Part shown: positions 14,911-23,860 of the stretch, one piece after another
How positions within the stretch are numbered: the first letter of the stretch is position 1
Layout: each line of letters opens with the position of its first letter
IMG/VR virus record: IMGVR_UViG_3300013100_000016
Coordinates: 1 to 42,394 of that record
Direction: 5' to 3' (one strand)
Origin: a virus
Length of the DNA: 42,394 nucleotides
Position numbers and translations under genes: made by a program
Notes under the pieces: generated by a model
The model's database searches: none
What the model saw: the letters and a program-made list of their open reading frames with translations, nothing else
Told to the model about the DNA's origin: nothing

Positions 14911-15600
14911 ATGAATGCTGACATTAATCGTCGTCTTGAGAATCTGATCCGGTTCGGAACAATCAAGACTGTAAATCCGTCTAAACCAATCCCCCTTGTC
15001 ACTGTAGATCTTGACGATATCGTTACGCCTGAAATTCGCTTTTTCAATGCACGTTCCGGTAATGACTCGACTTGGGATCCACCCTCTGAAAACGAGGAAG
15101 TAATAGTGATTTCACCTTGTGGTGAAATTGGTCCTACCAGCATTGTTTTTTATGGGCTTTATAACAATGACCACCCTGTCCCTTCTGATGATTTAAACAA
15201 GAAAATCCGTGTTTTCGCGGATGGATGCATTATTGCTTATGACGTTGCTGCACATCATTTGTCGGCAATCCTTCCATCTACGGGAACAATTGAAGTAACT
15301 GCAAATGGTGGTGTTACCGTTAATGCAAATGGTGGTGTCACAGTTAATGCAAATGATGGCCTAACCATAAATGCTTTATCAGGCGGTACAACACACAATG
15401 GAAACCTATTAATAAATGGAAGTTCTGTCACGACAGGAAATAATACTGTCGGCGGAAGTCAGTTAGTGCAAGGAAGTAGCCACTCTACAGGCGATTTCAG
15501 TACTGAAGGCGATGTTAAAGCTGGTGCCATTAGTCTCAAAAATCATAGAACATCTGGTGTTCAGCCTGGATCAGGAGAGTCTGGAGGGCCAATACCATGA
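14911..15600 (+). CDS. V: Baseplate spike assembly protein (P2 GpV)
   Basis: GpV is the membrane-piercing tail spike. The N-terminus (RRLENLIRFGTI) matches P2 V. The OB-fold region follows (about residues 20-110), then a repetitive beta-helix part with NANGGVTVNANGGVTVNAND. The end ISLKNHRTSGVQPGSGESGG is the usual apex sequence with HxH-like polar residues. It has no clear SD. It overlaps W by 4 nt. Confidence 0.92.
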   Translation: MNADINRRLENLIRFGTIKTVNPSKPIPLVTVDLDDIVTPEIRFFNARSGNDSTWDPPSENEEVIVISPCGEIGPTSIVFYGLYNNDHPVPSDDLNKKIRVFADGCIIAYDVAAHHLSAILPSTGTIEVTANGGVTVNANGGVTVNANDGLTINALSGGTTHNGNLLINGSSVTTGNNTVGGSQLVQGSSHSTGDFSTEGDVKAGAISLKNHRTSGVQPGSGESGGPIP

Positions 15601-15947
15601 TGTCGCGTACAACTGGTAAAAATCTTGTTGTAGATCTTGACCATATCTACCAATCGATTCAAGACATTGTGACAACTCCAATTGGTTCAAGAATTATGCG
15701 CCGAGAGTATGGATCATTGGTTTTTCAATTATTGGATGGTCCCTTTGATGACATCTTACAAATGCAAATTTATGCAGCAATAGCGACTGCAATTATCAGA
15801 TGGGAACCAAGAGTTTCATTACATTCTGTCTCACTGAATATTACAAATCCTGGTGCTTATATTCTGGATCTAGATTTATCACTTGTTGATAACAATCAAC
15901 GTTCTTCTATTCGCGTTCCTTTATCTTTTGGCGCAGCAACAAGCTAG
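15597..15947 (+). CDS. W: Baseplate wedge protein (P2 GpW, gp25-like)
   Basis: The 116 residues match the GpW/gp25 family: IYQSIQDIVTTPIGSRIMRREYGS and LDGPFDDILQ. It joins the wedge to the tail sheath. There are two adjacent ATGs; the first overlaps the V stop. Confidence 0.92.
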   Translation: MMSRTTGKNLVVDLDHIYQSIQDIVTTPIGSRIMRREYGSLVFQLLDGPFDDILQMQIYAAIATAIIRWEPRVSLHSVSLNITNPGAYILDLDLSLVDNNQRSSIRVPLSFGAATS

Positions 15948-15954
15948 GTGGATT

Positions 15955-16857
15955 ATGGCTGGATCTCTTACTGCTATTGATTTATCTCAACTACCTCCAC
16001 CAGAGGTAGTTGAGCAAATTGATTATGAAATCATTTTAAAAGAAGGCTTAGATGAGTTTCATGAACTAATGAGACAGGCTGGTAGCGAATATGTGGCGCT
16101 TGAATCAGATCCTGCCTACAAACTTGCTGAAGTCTTTGCTTACCGTGAAATGCTTTTAAGAAAAAGAGCCAATGACTCAGCTCTTGCGGTACTACTTGCT
16201 TACGCTTCAGGTAATGATCTAGAACATAAAGCAGCTGAAAGAAACCTATATAGAAAAGTAATAACGCCAGCTGATAATTCGACTATCCCACCTACACCAG
16301 CCGTAATGGAATCAGATAGTTCTTTGAAGGAACGCACTCAATTAGCTCCTGAGGGTTATACGACTGCTGGTAGTGAAGGTTCATATATTTTCCATACTAA
16401 AAATGCTGATGTACGGGTTAAAGACGTTGAACCTATTTCTCCAGACAAAGGCATTGCAGCAATATATATCCTTTCAACTGAAGGTGATGGTACTGCTTCA
16501 GAAGAGCTTATTAATATTGTTGATCAGGCTTTAAATAAAAAAATTATTAGGCCACTTACTGATTATGTTCAGGTCTATTCTGCAAGCATTATTCAATATC
16601 ATGTTGAAGCGGTTTTAGAAATAGAAAATGGACCAGATAAAAATATTGTTCTTCAGGATGCGATTACTGAGGTAAAAAAATATGTCGATTCTGTTCATAA
16701 GCTGAATACGAAAGTATCGATTACGGGAATTATCAGTGCACTCCAGCGTAAAGGTGTTATTGATGTCGACTTGATTGCCCCCCTTTCAAAAACTGAACCC
16801 GTCTCAGGTCAAGCTGCTTATTGCTCTGACATTCTTGTCACCATTAAGGAGGAGTAA
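15955..16857 (+). CDS. J: Baseplate wedge protein (P2 GpJ)
   Basis: Starting at ATG 15955 behind AGGTGG, the product is 300 aa, almost the length of P2 J (302). It has IDLSQLPPPEVVEQIDYE and the FAYREMLLRKRANDSALAVL segment typical of baseplate J proteins. A frame extending upstream overlaps W and is not used. The stop codon overlaps the I start. Confidence 0.93.
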   Translation: MAGSLTAIDLSQLPPPEVVEQIDYEIILKEGLDEFHELMRQAGSEYVALESDPAYKLAEVFAYREMLLRKRANDSALAVLLAYASGNDLEHKAAERNLYRKVITPADNSTIPPTPAVMESDSSLKERTQLAPEGYTTAGSEGSYIFHTKNADVRVKDVEPISPDKGIAAIYILSTEGDGTASEELINIVDQALNKKIIRPLTDYVQVYSASIIQYHVEAVLEIENGPDKNIVLQDAITEVKKYVDSVHKLNTKVSITGIISALQRKGVIDVDLIAPLSKTEPVSGQAAYCSDILVTIKEE

Positions 16858-17459
16858 TGTCCAAATTATTACCTCCAAACTCAACTGCATTTGAACACTC
16901 CTTTGAAGATGCATTTTCACGTATATCTGATGTGCCGACTCCTGCACGTACTTTTAACGATCCGTTAGAGGCTCCTGCCATAGTTCTTCCTTGGTTGGCT
17001 TGGGAAAAGTCAGTAGATGACTGGGATATATCCTGGTCAGAAGAACAGAAGCGAGCAGTCATTAATGCTTCATACAAGGTGCATTGCCATAAAGGAACTA
17101 TTGGTGGTTTAGAAGCTGCTCTTGGAGCATTAGGATTTACTGTTCGCGTTCAAGAATGGTTCAACATGGAACCGCCTGGTGAACCTTACACATTCAAAAT
17201 ATTTATTGAAACAAGTAGTACTGAAATATCTATTGAGCACTACAAAAAACTTTTTACGATCATTCGAAACAACAAGAATTTACGTTCACACCTTATTGAC
17301 TCAACTCTTATCGTGAAAAGTGAACTTCAAGCTGAAGTCGCTTTAGTTACCCTTGTCGGCAATGAATATGAATTTACCAATCCTTCTGGTTCTCTCTTAC
17401 TTGATGGAACTTGGAAGCTCGATGGCACACAAAAATTAAATGGAATAAAGGCGTTCTAA
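16857..17459 (+). CDS. I: Baseplate/tail protein I (P2 GpI)
   Basis: The 200 residues contain LPPNSTAFEHSFEDAF and PLEAPAIVLPWLAWEKSVDDW, hallmarks of tail protein I. AAGGAGGAGTA gives a very strong ribosome binding site. The C-terminal end SGSLLLDGTWKLDGTQKLNG probably adapts the baseplate to the fibre. Confidence 0.92.
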   Translation: MSKLLPPNSTAFEHSFEDAFSRISDVPTPARTFNDPLEAPAIVLPWLAWEKSVDDWDISWSEEQKRAVINASYKVHCHKGTIGGLEAALGALGFTVRVQEWFNMEPPGEPYTFKIFIETSSTEISIEHYKKLFTIIRNNKNLRSHLIDSTLIVKSELQAEVALVTLVGNEYEFTNPSGSLLLDGTWKLDGTQKLNGIKAF

Positions 17460-17460
17460 T

Positions 17461-19818
17461 ATGGCTGAAATTATTGGTCAATCACAATGGTCTCCAGTTC
17501 GTTTACTTGAAGAAAATGAATCGGCCCGTGGTGGTGAAGATGGAAATATGAATGAACAAGCGAAAGCGCTTGTCAATCGAACAGAGTATTTGAATCAAGA
17601 AAAAGCCAACAAAGACGATATTGTTCAAGGTCAATTTAGTTTTGCGACCCTTGCCGAATTTGAAGCTAAAAAAGCTTTAATACCTATTAACAGTACAGTA
17701 GTTATTGATGAGGCTGGACCGAATCAGGGTACAAATACTTGGAACGGTTCGACACTTAAAAAGTCGGTGTATGACCCTTATGTACAAAGCAAAGCCTATG
17801 TGGATAGCCTTAATTCGTTGATATTGAATAAAGGGAAAACCTATCCTTTTAGAAAAATGACGCGTAATAATTTTACAAGTCAGGAATCAAATATTTGGAA
17901 TAATTCTATTCTGGATGTACGTGTAAATAATGCAGATCCAACAAAGTATTATCAAATTGCTTACCAACAAAACGGTGCGCTAGTAAATGGTAAAAACGAG
18001 TTTAACTGGATAATTTACGAGTTTGATAAGTCAAAATTTGAAACAGAAGGCATTGCTGTACTTTTAGTTAACTACAATGACCCAGGACAGCAGCAGCTTG
18101 TAAAGAATGGGACAATTCAGACCGTAAATATCAGATCGCTTATTAAGCCAAAAGTTAGTTTTACAATTACGTGTGATACTTCAGGTTTAGCTGGAATAAC
18201 ACCAATTAATTCGACTGATAAAGCGAATCCGTGCTGGTCATTTATCATTGATCCGTCTTGCTATGTATATGAAGACGCAATGTTATTGTCAAAAGCTGAG
18301 GCTCCACGTGACTGGTTATATAACAAAGGCCCTTTCTACCCATTTGTCCAATCAGCATTTAACGGTTTAACCAGTGCTATACCTACTACGTTCTTGAGCA
18401 TCTTTAAAGATTTTGAAGTAATCAATGCAGTAGAGGGCTATTTTTACCAACTTGCATACTATACGAACGGCAATATACAGACTGGGGAAAATAATCAGGA
18501 ACGTTGGATTATCCACAAACGTCCCCGTTCAGGTTATACAGCAGTAGGAGCGACACAAGAACAGATTGTAAGTTTATCAATACCGCAAGCGACACTTACT
18601 AAGAGTGGAGGAGTTGAAAAAATACGCCTTGTGAGTTCTGGAGAGGAACTTTTTGATATAACCGTTGATACAAGTAAATTACCTGCTTACGGTACATATA
18701 TTACTGCAGCAGATGACAAGTATGCCGGTTATAGCTGGTATATGGATCCTACCAACTACCGAAAAAAAATACCTGCTATTTCCAGTGTCTCAAATTTAAA
18801 CAGCTATATCAGCTATACAGCTAGTACAAAAACATTTAGCTATAGGTATCGATCCAAAGATAGAAATTACGAAATTGTTTTTGGGCCGAACGGTGCCAAT
18901 AATTTACCTAATTTTAAATCTATTGGTTCTTCAACAAACTCTGATTTGACTGGAACTTTTGGAACAATCCAATCATTTTATACGGACTGGTTGCCTCCAT
19001 TAGTTTTTTACGCTGTAAATAATCCAGATGATAACAATCAAGATAGTTTTACAGGCGGCAACCATGCTTCAAATGGTGATGCGACTGGCGATCCAACTGC
19101 TACCAATGAACTTTATTCAATTTTTGTAGATGGTAATGTTCTCAACATGGCCCAAGATTTTAGCGGAACCTGTAAAACGATAGATATAAAACTCGTTCAT
19201 AAGCTGATGGCCAGTAATACAAAAACAACAAGTAAACGTTTTTGCTTGAAGCAGATCTTTGACCTTCATTTTGAAGGTTCGAGTATTAATGTCCACTGTA
19301 AGCTAAAGGCACTTGAAGACATTATGTTGCGCTCTGACTATGGTCCTCAATTAACTACCCAAGGATTTCAGACAACTCAATTGATGCTTAATGCTCAACA
19401 AACAAATCGAACTAATTATGATGTGGCATCTACCTCTGGCAAGCGTATCGATTATGCGCAAGCTTGGGCAATTATCTTAAAAGGCACTGGTGGAATATTA
19501 GCAAGCTGGATAGATCGTAGCTACGGTTATGGAAATCCAATTTACTGTGCCCCTGACCAAGCTTTGATTCGAGGTGGTGCTGGAACTAATCACAAGTTCT
19601 ATCATTGCGCATTTCGTTCCATGTATTCTGAAAAAGAAGTAACTAAAGATGGTGTAACTTTTCCAGAGTTTCCTGCATTGCTATTGACGCCTAGCAATCA
19701 GGATTACAAATGGCGTGGTGGTTATACGATTCAATCTGATAACAGTAGTACAGGTTATGACAGTGTTTTAAAACTTGATGCTGTGAAGTCGGTCAATAAC
19801 GGTGTTGAATACTATTAA
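17461..19818 (+). CDS. Large tail-fibre or receptor-binding protein
   Basis: This 785-aa protein lies between I and H and is an addition to the P2 order. The N-terminus (IGQSQWSPVRLLEENESARG, then NEQAKALVNRTEYLNQEK) looks like a baseplate-anchoring segment of phage side fibres. The rest is rich in aromatic, Asn and Thr residues, with repeated '(P)xSCYVYEDAM / MDPTNYR' type blocks at about 260-280 and 425-440. That suggests duplicated beta-rich domains. No enzyme motif is recognised. It probably contributes to host binding. It could instead be a tail spike with a depolymerase fold, which the sequence alone does not show. Confidence 0.65.
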   Translation: MAEIIGQSQWSPVRLLEENESARGGEDGNMNEQAKALVNRTEYLNQEKANKDDIVQGQFSFATLAEFEAKKALIPINSTVVIDEAGPNQGTNTWNGSTLKKSVYDPYVQSKAYVDSLNSLILNKGKTYPFRKMTRNNFTSQESNIWNNSILDVRVNNADPTKYYQIAYQQNGALVNGKNEFNWIIYEFDKSKFETEGIAVLLVNYNDPGQQQLVKNGTIQTVNIRSLIKPKVSFTITCDTSGLAGITPINSTDKANPCWSFIIDPSCYVYEDAMLLSKAEAPRDWLYNKGPFYPFVQSAFNGLTSAIPTTFLSIFKDFEVINAVEGYFYQLAYYTNGNIQTGENNQERWIIHKRPRSGYTAVGATQEQIVSLSIPQATLTKSGGVEKIRLVSSGEELFDITVDTSKLPAYGTYITAADDKYAGYSWYMDPTNYRKKIPAISSVSNLNSYISYTASTKTFSYRYRSKDRNYEIVFGPNGANNLPNFKSIGSSTNSDLTGTFGTIQSFYTDWLPPLVFYAVNNPDDNNQDSFTGGNHASNGDATGDPTATNELYSIFVDGNVLNMAQDFSGTCKTIDIKLVHKLMASNTKTTSKRFCLKQIFDLHFEGSSINVHCKLKALEDIMLRSDYGPQLTTQGFQTTQLMLNAQQTNRTNYDVASTSGKRIDYAQAWAIILKGTGGILASWIDRSYGYGNPIYCAPDQALIRGGAGTNHKFYHCAFRSMYSEKEVTKDGVTFPEFPALLLTPSNQDYKWRGGYTIQSDNSSTGYDSVLKLDAVKSVNNGVEYY

Positions 19819-19834
19819 TTATTGAGTTTGAACT

Positions 19835-21199
19835 ATGTCTTATAAATCTATACATACAAAATTGGGCCTTGAGCTACTTACACAGGCTGAATCAACAGGT
19901 ACTCAAATCCGTCTTACCCATATGGCTGTAGGTGATGGTGGTGGGCAACCAATTAAATTAAATCCAGACATGACATCTTTAGTTCGTGAAAAATTCCGAG
20001 CTGTTGTTAACCGTGTCTATCAAGATCCAGAAAATGATTTGAAATTTACAGCTGAGCTGATTATTCCAGCCAATATCGGCAGTTTTGTCATGCGTGAGAT
20101 TGGTATTTTCGATAGCAATGGTAATCTCTTTGCCGTCGGTAATTTACCTGATATCACCAAACCTGTTGCACAAGAAGGGATCATCAATGACACTGTTTTT
20201 CGTCTCTCATTCTTCGTTCGTAATGTAGAAACTGTTGAATTAAAAATTGATCCTAACGTGGTTATTGCAACACATAGCTGGATCATTAATACGATTAATA
20301 CAGCAAAACTTTTACCAGGTGGAACCACTGGCCAGATTCTAAAAAAGAAATCGAATAATGATGGTGATGTCGAGTGGGGAAATGCAGCTGAAGTAAATAT
20401 TTTTGTTGATTCAATTGAAGAAGAACAAGGTCTTGCTACAGATCAGACACATGTTGCCTGGTCAACCGTGACGACTACTGGCTTAGCTGTTTATATTAAT
20501 GGTATTCGCTTACATCAATCAGCAGGTACGGAAGGCTGGACGGCAAATGGAGCCACTGAGATTGTTTTAGGTAAGTCTTATCCAGCTGGTACCAAAATTC
20601 TCGGCGTCCAAAATGATCCACTTGGATCTGCACCTTATCCACTTGCTAAAGATCAAAACTTAGCTGATGTACAAAATAAGCCATTAGCTCGTCAAAACCT
20701 GAATGTTTACAGTAAAGAAGAGGCTAAAGCTAATGGTTTACCCGCTGGTGCAATCGTTTATTTTGCAATGAATAAAGCTCCATCAGGCTTCCTTAAAGCA
20801 AACTCTGCAGCTGTTTCAAGAACTGTGTATTCAGATTTATTTGCTGCTATTGGAACCACGTATGGTGCCGGTGATGGCGTAAGTACTTTTAATGTTCCTG
20901 AAGGTAGAGCCGAATTTCCACGTGGTTTAGATGATGGCCGAGGAATAGATACTGGTCGTGTAATTGGAAGTTGGCAATCTGAATCAATCAAAGCCCATCA
21001 ACACTTAACTGGAATAGATCATGAAAGTGAAGGTGGAGCCGGATCGCCATTTGGGAAAAGAGAAATGACAGGTAATAAACGCACTGAAGTGTTAGACGCA
21101 TTAGGTTACACCTCAACGAGTTCTACCTTAACTGAAAGTTTTGGTGGTACTGAAACTCGACCACGAAATGTCGCTTGGCTCTGCTGTATTAAATATTGA
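19835..21199 (+). CDS. H: Tail fibre protein with collar-type C-terminus (P2 GpH-like)
   Basis: Residues 1-150 match the P2 H N-terminal baseplate-attachment domain (KLGLELLTQAESTGTQIRLTH is the recognisable region). Residues about 300-370 form a tail-collar domain (PAGAIVYFAMNKAPSGFLKA, then FNVPEGRAEFPRGLDDGRG). The last residues RPRNVAWLCCIKY are the usual end of collar-type fibres. At 454 aa it is shorter than P2 H (669), so the middle shaft is reduced. The 785-aa neighbour may supply what is missing. Confidence 0.88.
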   Translation: MSYKSIHTKLGLELLTQAESTGTQIRLTHMAVGDGGGQPIKLNPDMTSLVREKFRAVVNRVYQDPENDLKFTAELIIPANIGSFVMREIGIFDSNGNLFAVGNLPDITKPVAQEGIINDTVFRLSFFVRNVETVELKIDPNVVIATHSWIINTINTAKLLPGGTTGQILKKKSNNDGDVEWGNAAEVNIFVDSIEEEQGLATDQTHVAWSTVTTTGLAVYINGIRLHQSAGTEGWTANGATEIVLGKSYPAGTKILGVQNDPLGSAPYPLAKDQNLADVQNKPLARQNLNVYSKEEAKANGLPAGAIVYFAMNKAPSGFLKANSAAVSRTVYSDLFAAIGTTYGAGDGVSTFNVPEGRAEFPRGLDDGRGIDTGRVIGSWQSESIKAHQHLTGIDHESEGGAGSPFGKREMTGNKRTEVLDALGYTSTSSTLTESFGGTETRPRNVAWLCCIKY

Positions 21200-21206
21200 G
21201 GTCTTT

Positions 21207-21500
21207 ATGAACGAGAAAATAGTTTACCTATACAATCAAGCAGGATTATTCGTTTGTGAATCAATAGCAGATGAATCTCCACTTGAGCCTGGTATTTTTT
21301 TATTACCGGGTAATAGTACCGAAATCCAACCTCCTAAAGAGTGGTCTGATAGTCAATGGCCACGATTTAATGGAGTAGATTGGGAAATTATTCCGAAACC
21401 CAAGATACCAGAATCAATTTCGCCAGAGCAGAAATTAGCTGAGTTTTTACAGAGCAATCCTGACGTTTTAAAGCTGATAGAAAAAGACCCAATCTTGTAA
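21207..21500 (+). CDS. G: Tail fibre assembly chaperone (P2 GpG position)
   Basis: The 97-aa protein starts MNEKIVYLYNQAGLFVCES behind GAGGTC and has the P-x-W-DxxxW pattern of small fibre chaperones (PPKEWSDSQWPRFNGVDWEI). It occupies the place of P2 G, which is needed to fold the fibre. Its last codons overlap the late-activator site of the next operon. Confidence 0.75.
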   Translation: MNEKIVYLYNQAGLFVCESIADESPLEPGIFLLPGNSTEIQPPKEWSDSQWPRFNGVDWEIIPKPKIPESISPEQKLAEFLQSNPDVLKLIEKDPIL

Positions 21501-21514
21501 AAACCATTTTCACA
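21496..21514 (+). promoter_or_regulatory. Ogr-type late activator site for the FI operon
   Basis: TGTAAAAACCATTTTCACA has the TGT-N13-ACA ends and shares AAAACCATTTTCACA with the V-operon site. Its centre (21505) would place transcription start near 21560, just inside the terminator hairpin at 21549-21587. Confidence 0.7.
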
Positions 21515-21548
21515 GACCAAGTAACTTACACTTTCGATTTAGTCATGC

Positions 21549-21591
21549 AAGCCTGTTTGTTGAATTAAAACCTCAATAAACAGGCTTTTTT
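21549..21591 (+). terminator. Terminator of the V operon, overlapping the FI leader
   Basis: AAGCCTGTTT (21549-21558) and AAACAGGCTT (21578-21587) form a perfect 10-bp stem followed by Ts, ending at the FI start codon. Readthrough RNA from the V operon would form it. An FI mRNA starting near 21560 would lack the left arm. Confidence 0.75.
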
Positions 21592-22767
21592 ATGGCTATA
21601 GATCAATACCACCACGGAATCCGTGTCCTTGAACTTAATGATGGGATTCGGCCAATCCGAACCATTGCAACAGCAATTCCAGGCTTTGTTGCAACTGCAG
21701 ATGATGCAGATCCACTAGTGTTCCCAGAAAACCAAGCAGTACTAATTACAAATATACAAGCTGCAGTAGCTAAAGCCGGTAAAAACGGGACTTTAGCAAA
21801 AGCACTTCAAAATATGGCCAACCAGACCAACGCTATTTGTGTCGTGGTCCGTGTACCCACTGCAGTTGATGAAGCAGCTCAAACTGCAAACGTCGTTGGT
21901 ACCGTTACCGCTGAAGGTAAATATACTGGCCTTAAAGCTTTACTTGTTGCCAAATCAAAATTAGGTGTTCAACCGCGTATTTTAGGTGCACCAGGGCTTG
22001 ATACTCAGCCAGTTGCTACTGAATTAGTTGTAATTGCTAAAAAGTTGCGTGCTATGGCTTATGCGTATGCCTGGGGTTGTAAAACCAAAGAAGAAGCTGT
22101 GGCGTATCGTGAAGCGTTTGCTGCACGTGAACTCATGATCATTTGGCCGAACTTTGTAGCATTTAATACGACAACGGCTCAAACAGAAACCGTACCAGCT
22201 GTAGCAGTTGCTATGGGATTACGTGCAAAAATTGATAACGAAATCGGATGGCATAAAACCCTTTCAAACGTAGCAGTATCTGGTGTTACAGGTATTGATG
22301 CAGATGTAACTTGGGACCTTCAAGATCCAGCAACTGATGCAGGTTATCTCAACAGTAATGAAGTCACCACTTTAATTCAGCATGAAGGTTTTCGTTTTTG
22401 GGGATCTCGTACTTGTTCGGATGATCCATTATTCCTATTTGAAAATTATACACGTACTGCTCAAGTCTTGGCTGACAGCATGGCTGAAGCACATATGTGG
22501 GCAAATGATTTACCTCTTCATGGTTCGTTAGTCACAGATATTCTTGAAGGTCAAAAGGCCAAGCTACGTGAACTCACACGTAATAAATACCTCATTGGTG
22601 GTGACGCCTGGTTCGATCCTGAAGCAAATACTTCAGACACGTTAAAGGTTGGGAAATTGGCCACTGATTACGATTACACCCCTGTCCCACCGTTAGAAGA
22701 TCTGACATTCAGACAACGTATCACTGATCGTTATCTCGCTAACTTTGCTGCATCTGTAAACGCTTAA
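21592..22767 (+). CDS. FI: Tail sheath protein (P2 FI)
   Basis: The contractile sheath subunit; 391 aa against 396 in P2. The opening DQYHHGIRVLELNDGIRPI, the segment GFVATADDADP and the end LANFAASVNA are typical. It starts the F operon and is followed 12 nt later by the tube gene. Confidence 0.95.
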   Translation: MAIDQYHHGIRVLELNDGIRPIRTIATAIPGFVATADDADPLVFPENQAVLITNIQAAVAKAGKNGTLAKALQNMANQTNAICVVVRVPTAVDEAAQTANVVGTVTAEGKYTGLKALLVAKSKLGVQPRILGAPGLDTQPVATELVVIAKKLRAMAYAYAWGCKTKEEAVAYREAFAARELMIIWPNFVAFNTTTAQTETVPAVAVAMGLRAKIDNEIGWHKTLSNVAVSGVTGIDADVTWDLQDPATDAGYLNSNEVTTLIQHEGFRFWGSRTCSDDPLFLFENYTRTAQVLADSMAEAHMWANDLPLHGSLVTDILEGQKAKLRELTRNKYLIGGDAWFDPEANTSDTLKVGKLATDYDYTPVPPLEDLTFRQRITDRYLANFAASVNA

Positions 22768-22779
22768 GGGGCTTAACGC

Positions 22780-23298
22780 ATGGCTTTACCTCCAAAATTA
22801 AAAAATATGAACTTCTTTAATGAAGGGAATAGCTACCTGGGCAAAGTTAAAACTGTGACTTTACCTAAGTTAGCCCGTAAAACTGAAGACTACCGTGGCG
22901 GTGGTATGAACGGGACCGTAAAAGTCGATTTAGGCATGTCCGATGATGGCTTAGTACTTGAGTCAACTTATGGTGGTCTAGATCTTTTGACACTCCGTCA
23001 ATTTGGTATGGAAAAAATTGACGGTGTTTATCTCCGTTTTGCTGGGGCATACCAGCGCGATGATGATGGCGAATATGATGCCGTTGAAGTAGTTGTTAAA
23101 GGTCGCCATGAAGAAATTGATGGTGGTGAATCAACGCCTGGTGAAGATACAGAACATAAAGTTGTGACGAACTGTGTTTACTACAAGCTGACGGTGAATG
23201 GTGTTGTTGAAGTCGAAATTGACATTCTTGGCATGAAAGAAATGATCGGTGGCGTAGATCGTCTTGAAAAACAACGCAACATCTTAGGCATTTTATAA
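22780..23298 (+). CDS. FII: Tail tube protein (P2 FII)
   Basis: The major tail tube protein; 172 aa, the same length as P2 FII. It opens LPPKLKNMNFFNEGNSYLGK and has YRGGGMNGTVKVDLGM and GVVEVEIDILGM. It polymerises inside the sheath. Confidence 0.95.
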   Translation: MALPPKLKNMNFFNEGNSYLGKVKTVTLPKLARKTEDYRGGGMNGTVKVDLGMSDDGLVLESTYGGLDLLTLRQFGMEKIDGVYLRFAGAYQRDDDGEYDAVEVVVKGRHEEIDGGESTPGEDTEHKVVTNCVYYKLTVNGVVEVEIDILGMKEMIGGVDRLEKQRNILGIL

Positions 23299-23307
23299 GT
23301 TTCCTTC

Positions 23308-23342
23308 CCTTCTGTAGTCCAGTACTGCAGAAGGTTTTTTTA
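23308..23342 (+). terminator. Terminator hairpin between FII and E
   Basis: CCTTCTG/CAGAAGG arms with a partly paired interior are followed by seven Ts. It lies inside the F operon and probably reduces expression of E-T-U-D relative to sheath and tube. Confidence 0.65.
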
Positions 23343-23365
23343 TTTATCTTTTAGGATATTTCCAC

Positions 23366-23707
23366 ATGAATCAAATTGATCAAGCAATTAACCAGGAACA
23401 AATTAAAAACCCAAATGAAGAAGTGGTGACTTTAGAAGAACCAATCCGTATGGGTGAACAAATGATTACTCAGGTCACCATTCGTAAACCTGGTGTAAAA
23501 GCATTAAGTGGTACCAGTCTCCAGGCTATTTACCAGCATGACGTAGATGCACTTTGTAAAGTCCTTCCACGTGTTACTTCCCCAGCACTGACACCTCAGC
23601 AGATCTACCAAATGGACCCTGTAGATTTTGCCAATTTAGGAGGGCATTTGGTCACTTTTTTGTACCCAAAAGCCTTACAGAAGGAAATCAAGGCTCAGAC
23701 AGCCTAG
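23366..23707 (+). CDS. E: Tail assembly protein E (P2 GpE)
   Basis: This 113-aa protein has the family's EEPIRMGEQMITQVTIRKP N-terminus and DPVDFANLGGHLVTFL near the end. In P2-like phages E and the frameshift product E+E' act as tail-length chaperones. A slippery heptamer near the end makes the longer product. The C-terminal part overlaps E' in another frame. Confidence 0.9.
   Translation: MNQIDQAINQEQIKNPNEEVVTLEEPIRMGEQMITQVTIRKPGVKALSGTSLQAIYQHDVDALCKVLPRVTSPALTPQQIYQMDPVDFANLGGHLVTFLYPKALQKEIKAQTA
23656..23662 (+). promoter_or_regulatory. Programmed -1 ribosomal frameshift site
   Basis: T TTT TTG sits in the right phase in gene E (ACT TTT TTG). It is the same heptamer used in P2 E. A -1 slip here joins E to an open frame ending at 23847. 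Confidence 0.85.
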
Positions 23708-23847
23708 AGCTGGTCGATGATGTAGATGAGGCAATAGCTAATATTGCCGTCATCTTCCACTGGCCGCCAAGTACTTACGATGACATGGATATAGTTGAAT
23801 TAAGCAAATGGCATCGTAGAGCACTCAAAAGAAATCAAATTAACTAA
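23662..23847 (+). CDS. E': E' frameshift extension of tail protein E
   Basis: This segment is in the -1 frame relative to E and open from the slippery site to TAA 23845-23847. It contains DVDEAIANIAVIFHWPPSTY and LSKWHRRALKRN, matching the P2 GpE' pattern (D..A.IA.IFHWP...L..W...A). It has no start codon of its own with a good SD. The E+E' fusion would be about 160 aa, against 142 in P2. Confidence 0.85.
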   Translation, partial: VPKSLTEGNQGSDSLELVDDVDEAIANIAVIFHWPPSTYDDMDIVELSKWHRRALKRNQIN

Positions 23848-23860
23848 TTAGAGTCCACCA

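Noticed and set aside
15301-15370. DNA repeat within gene V
   Set aside because: It is a coding repeat (NANGGVTV) of the beta-helical spike, not a separate element.
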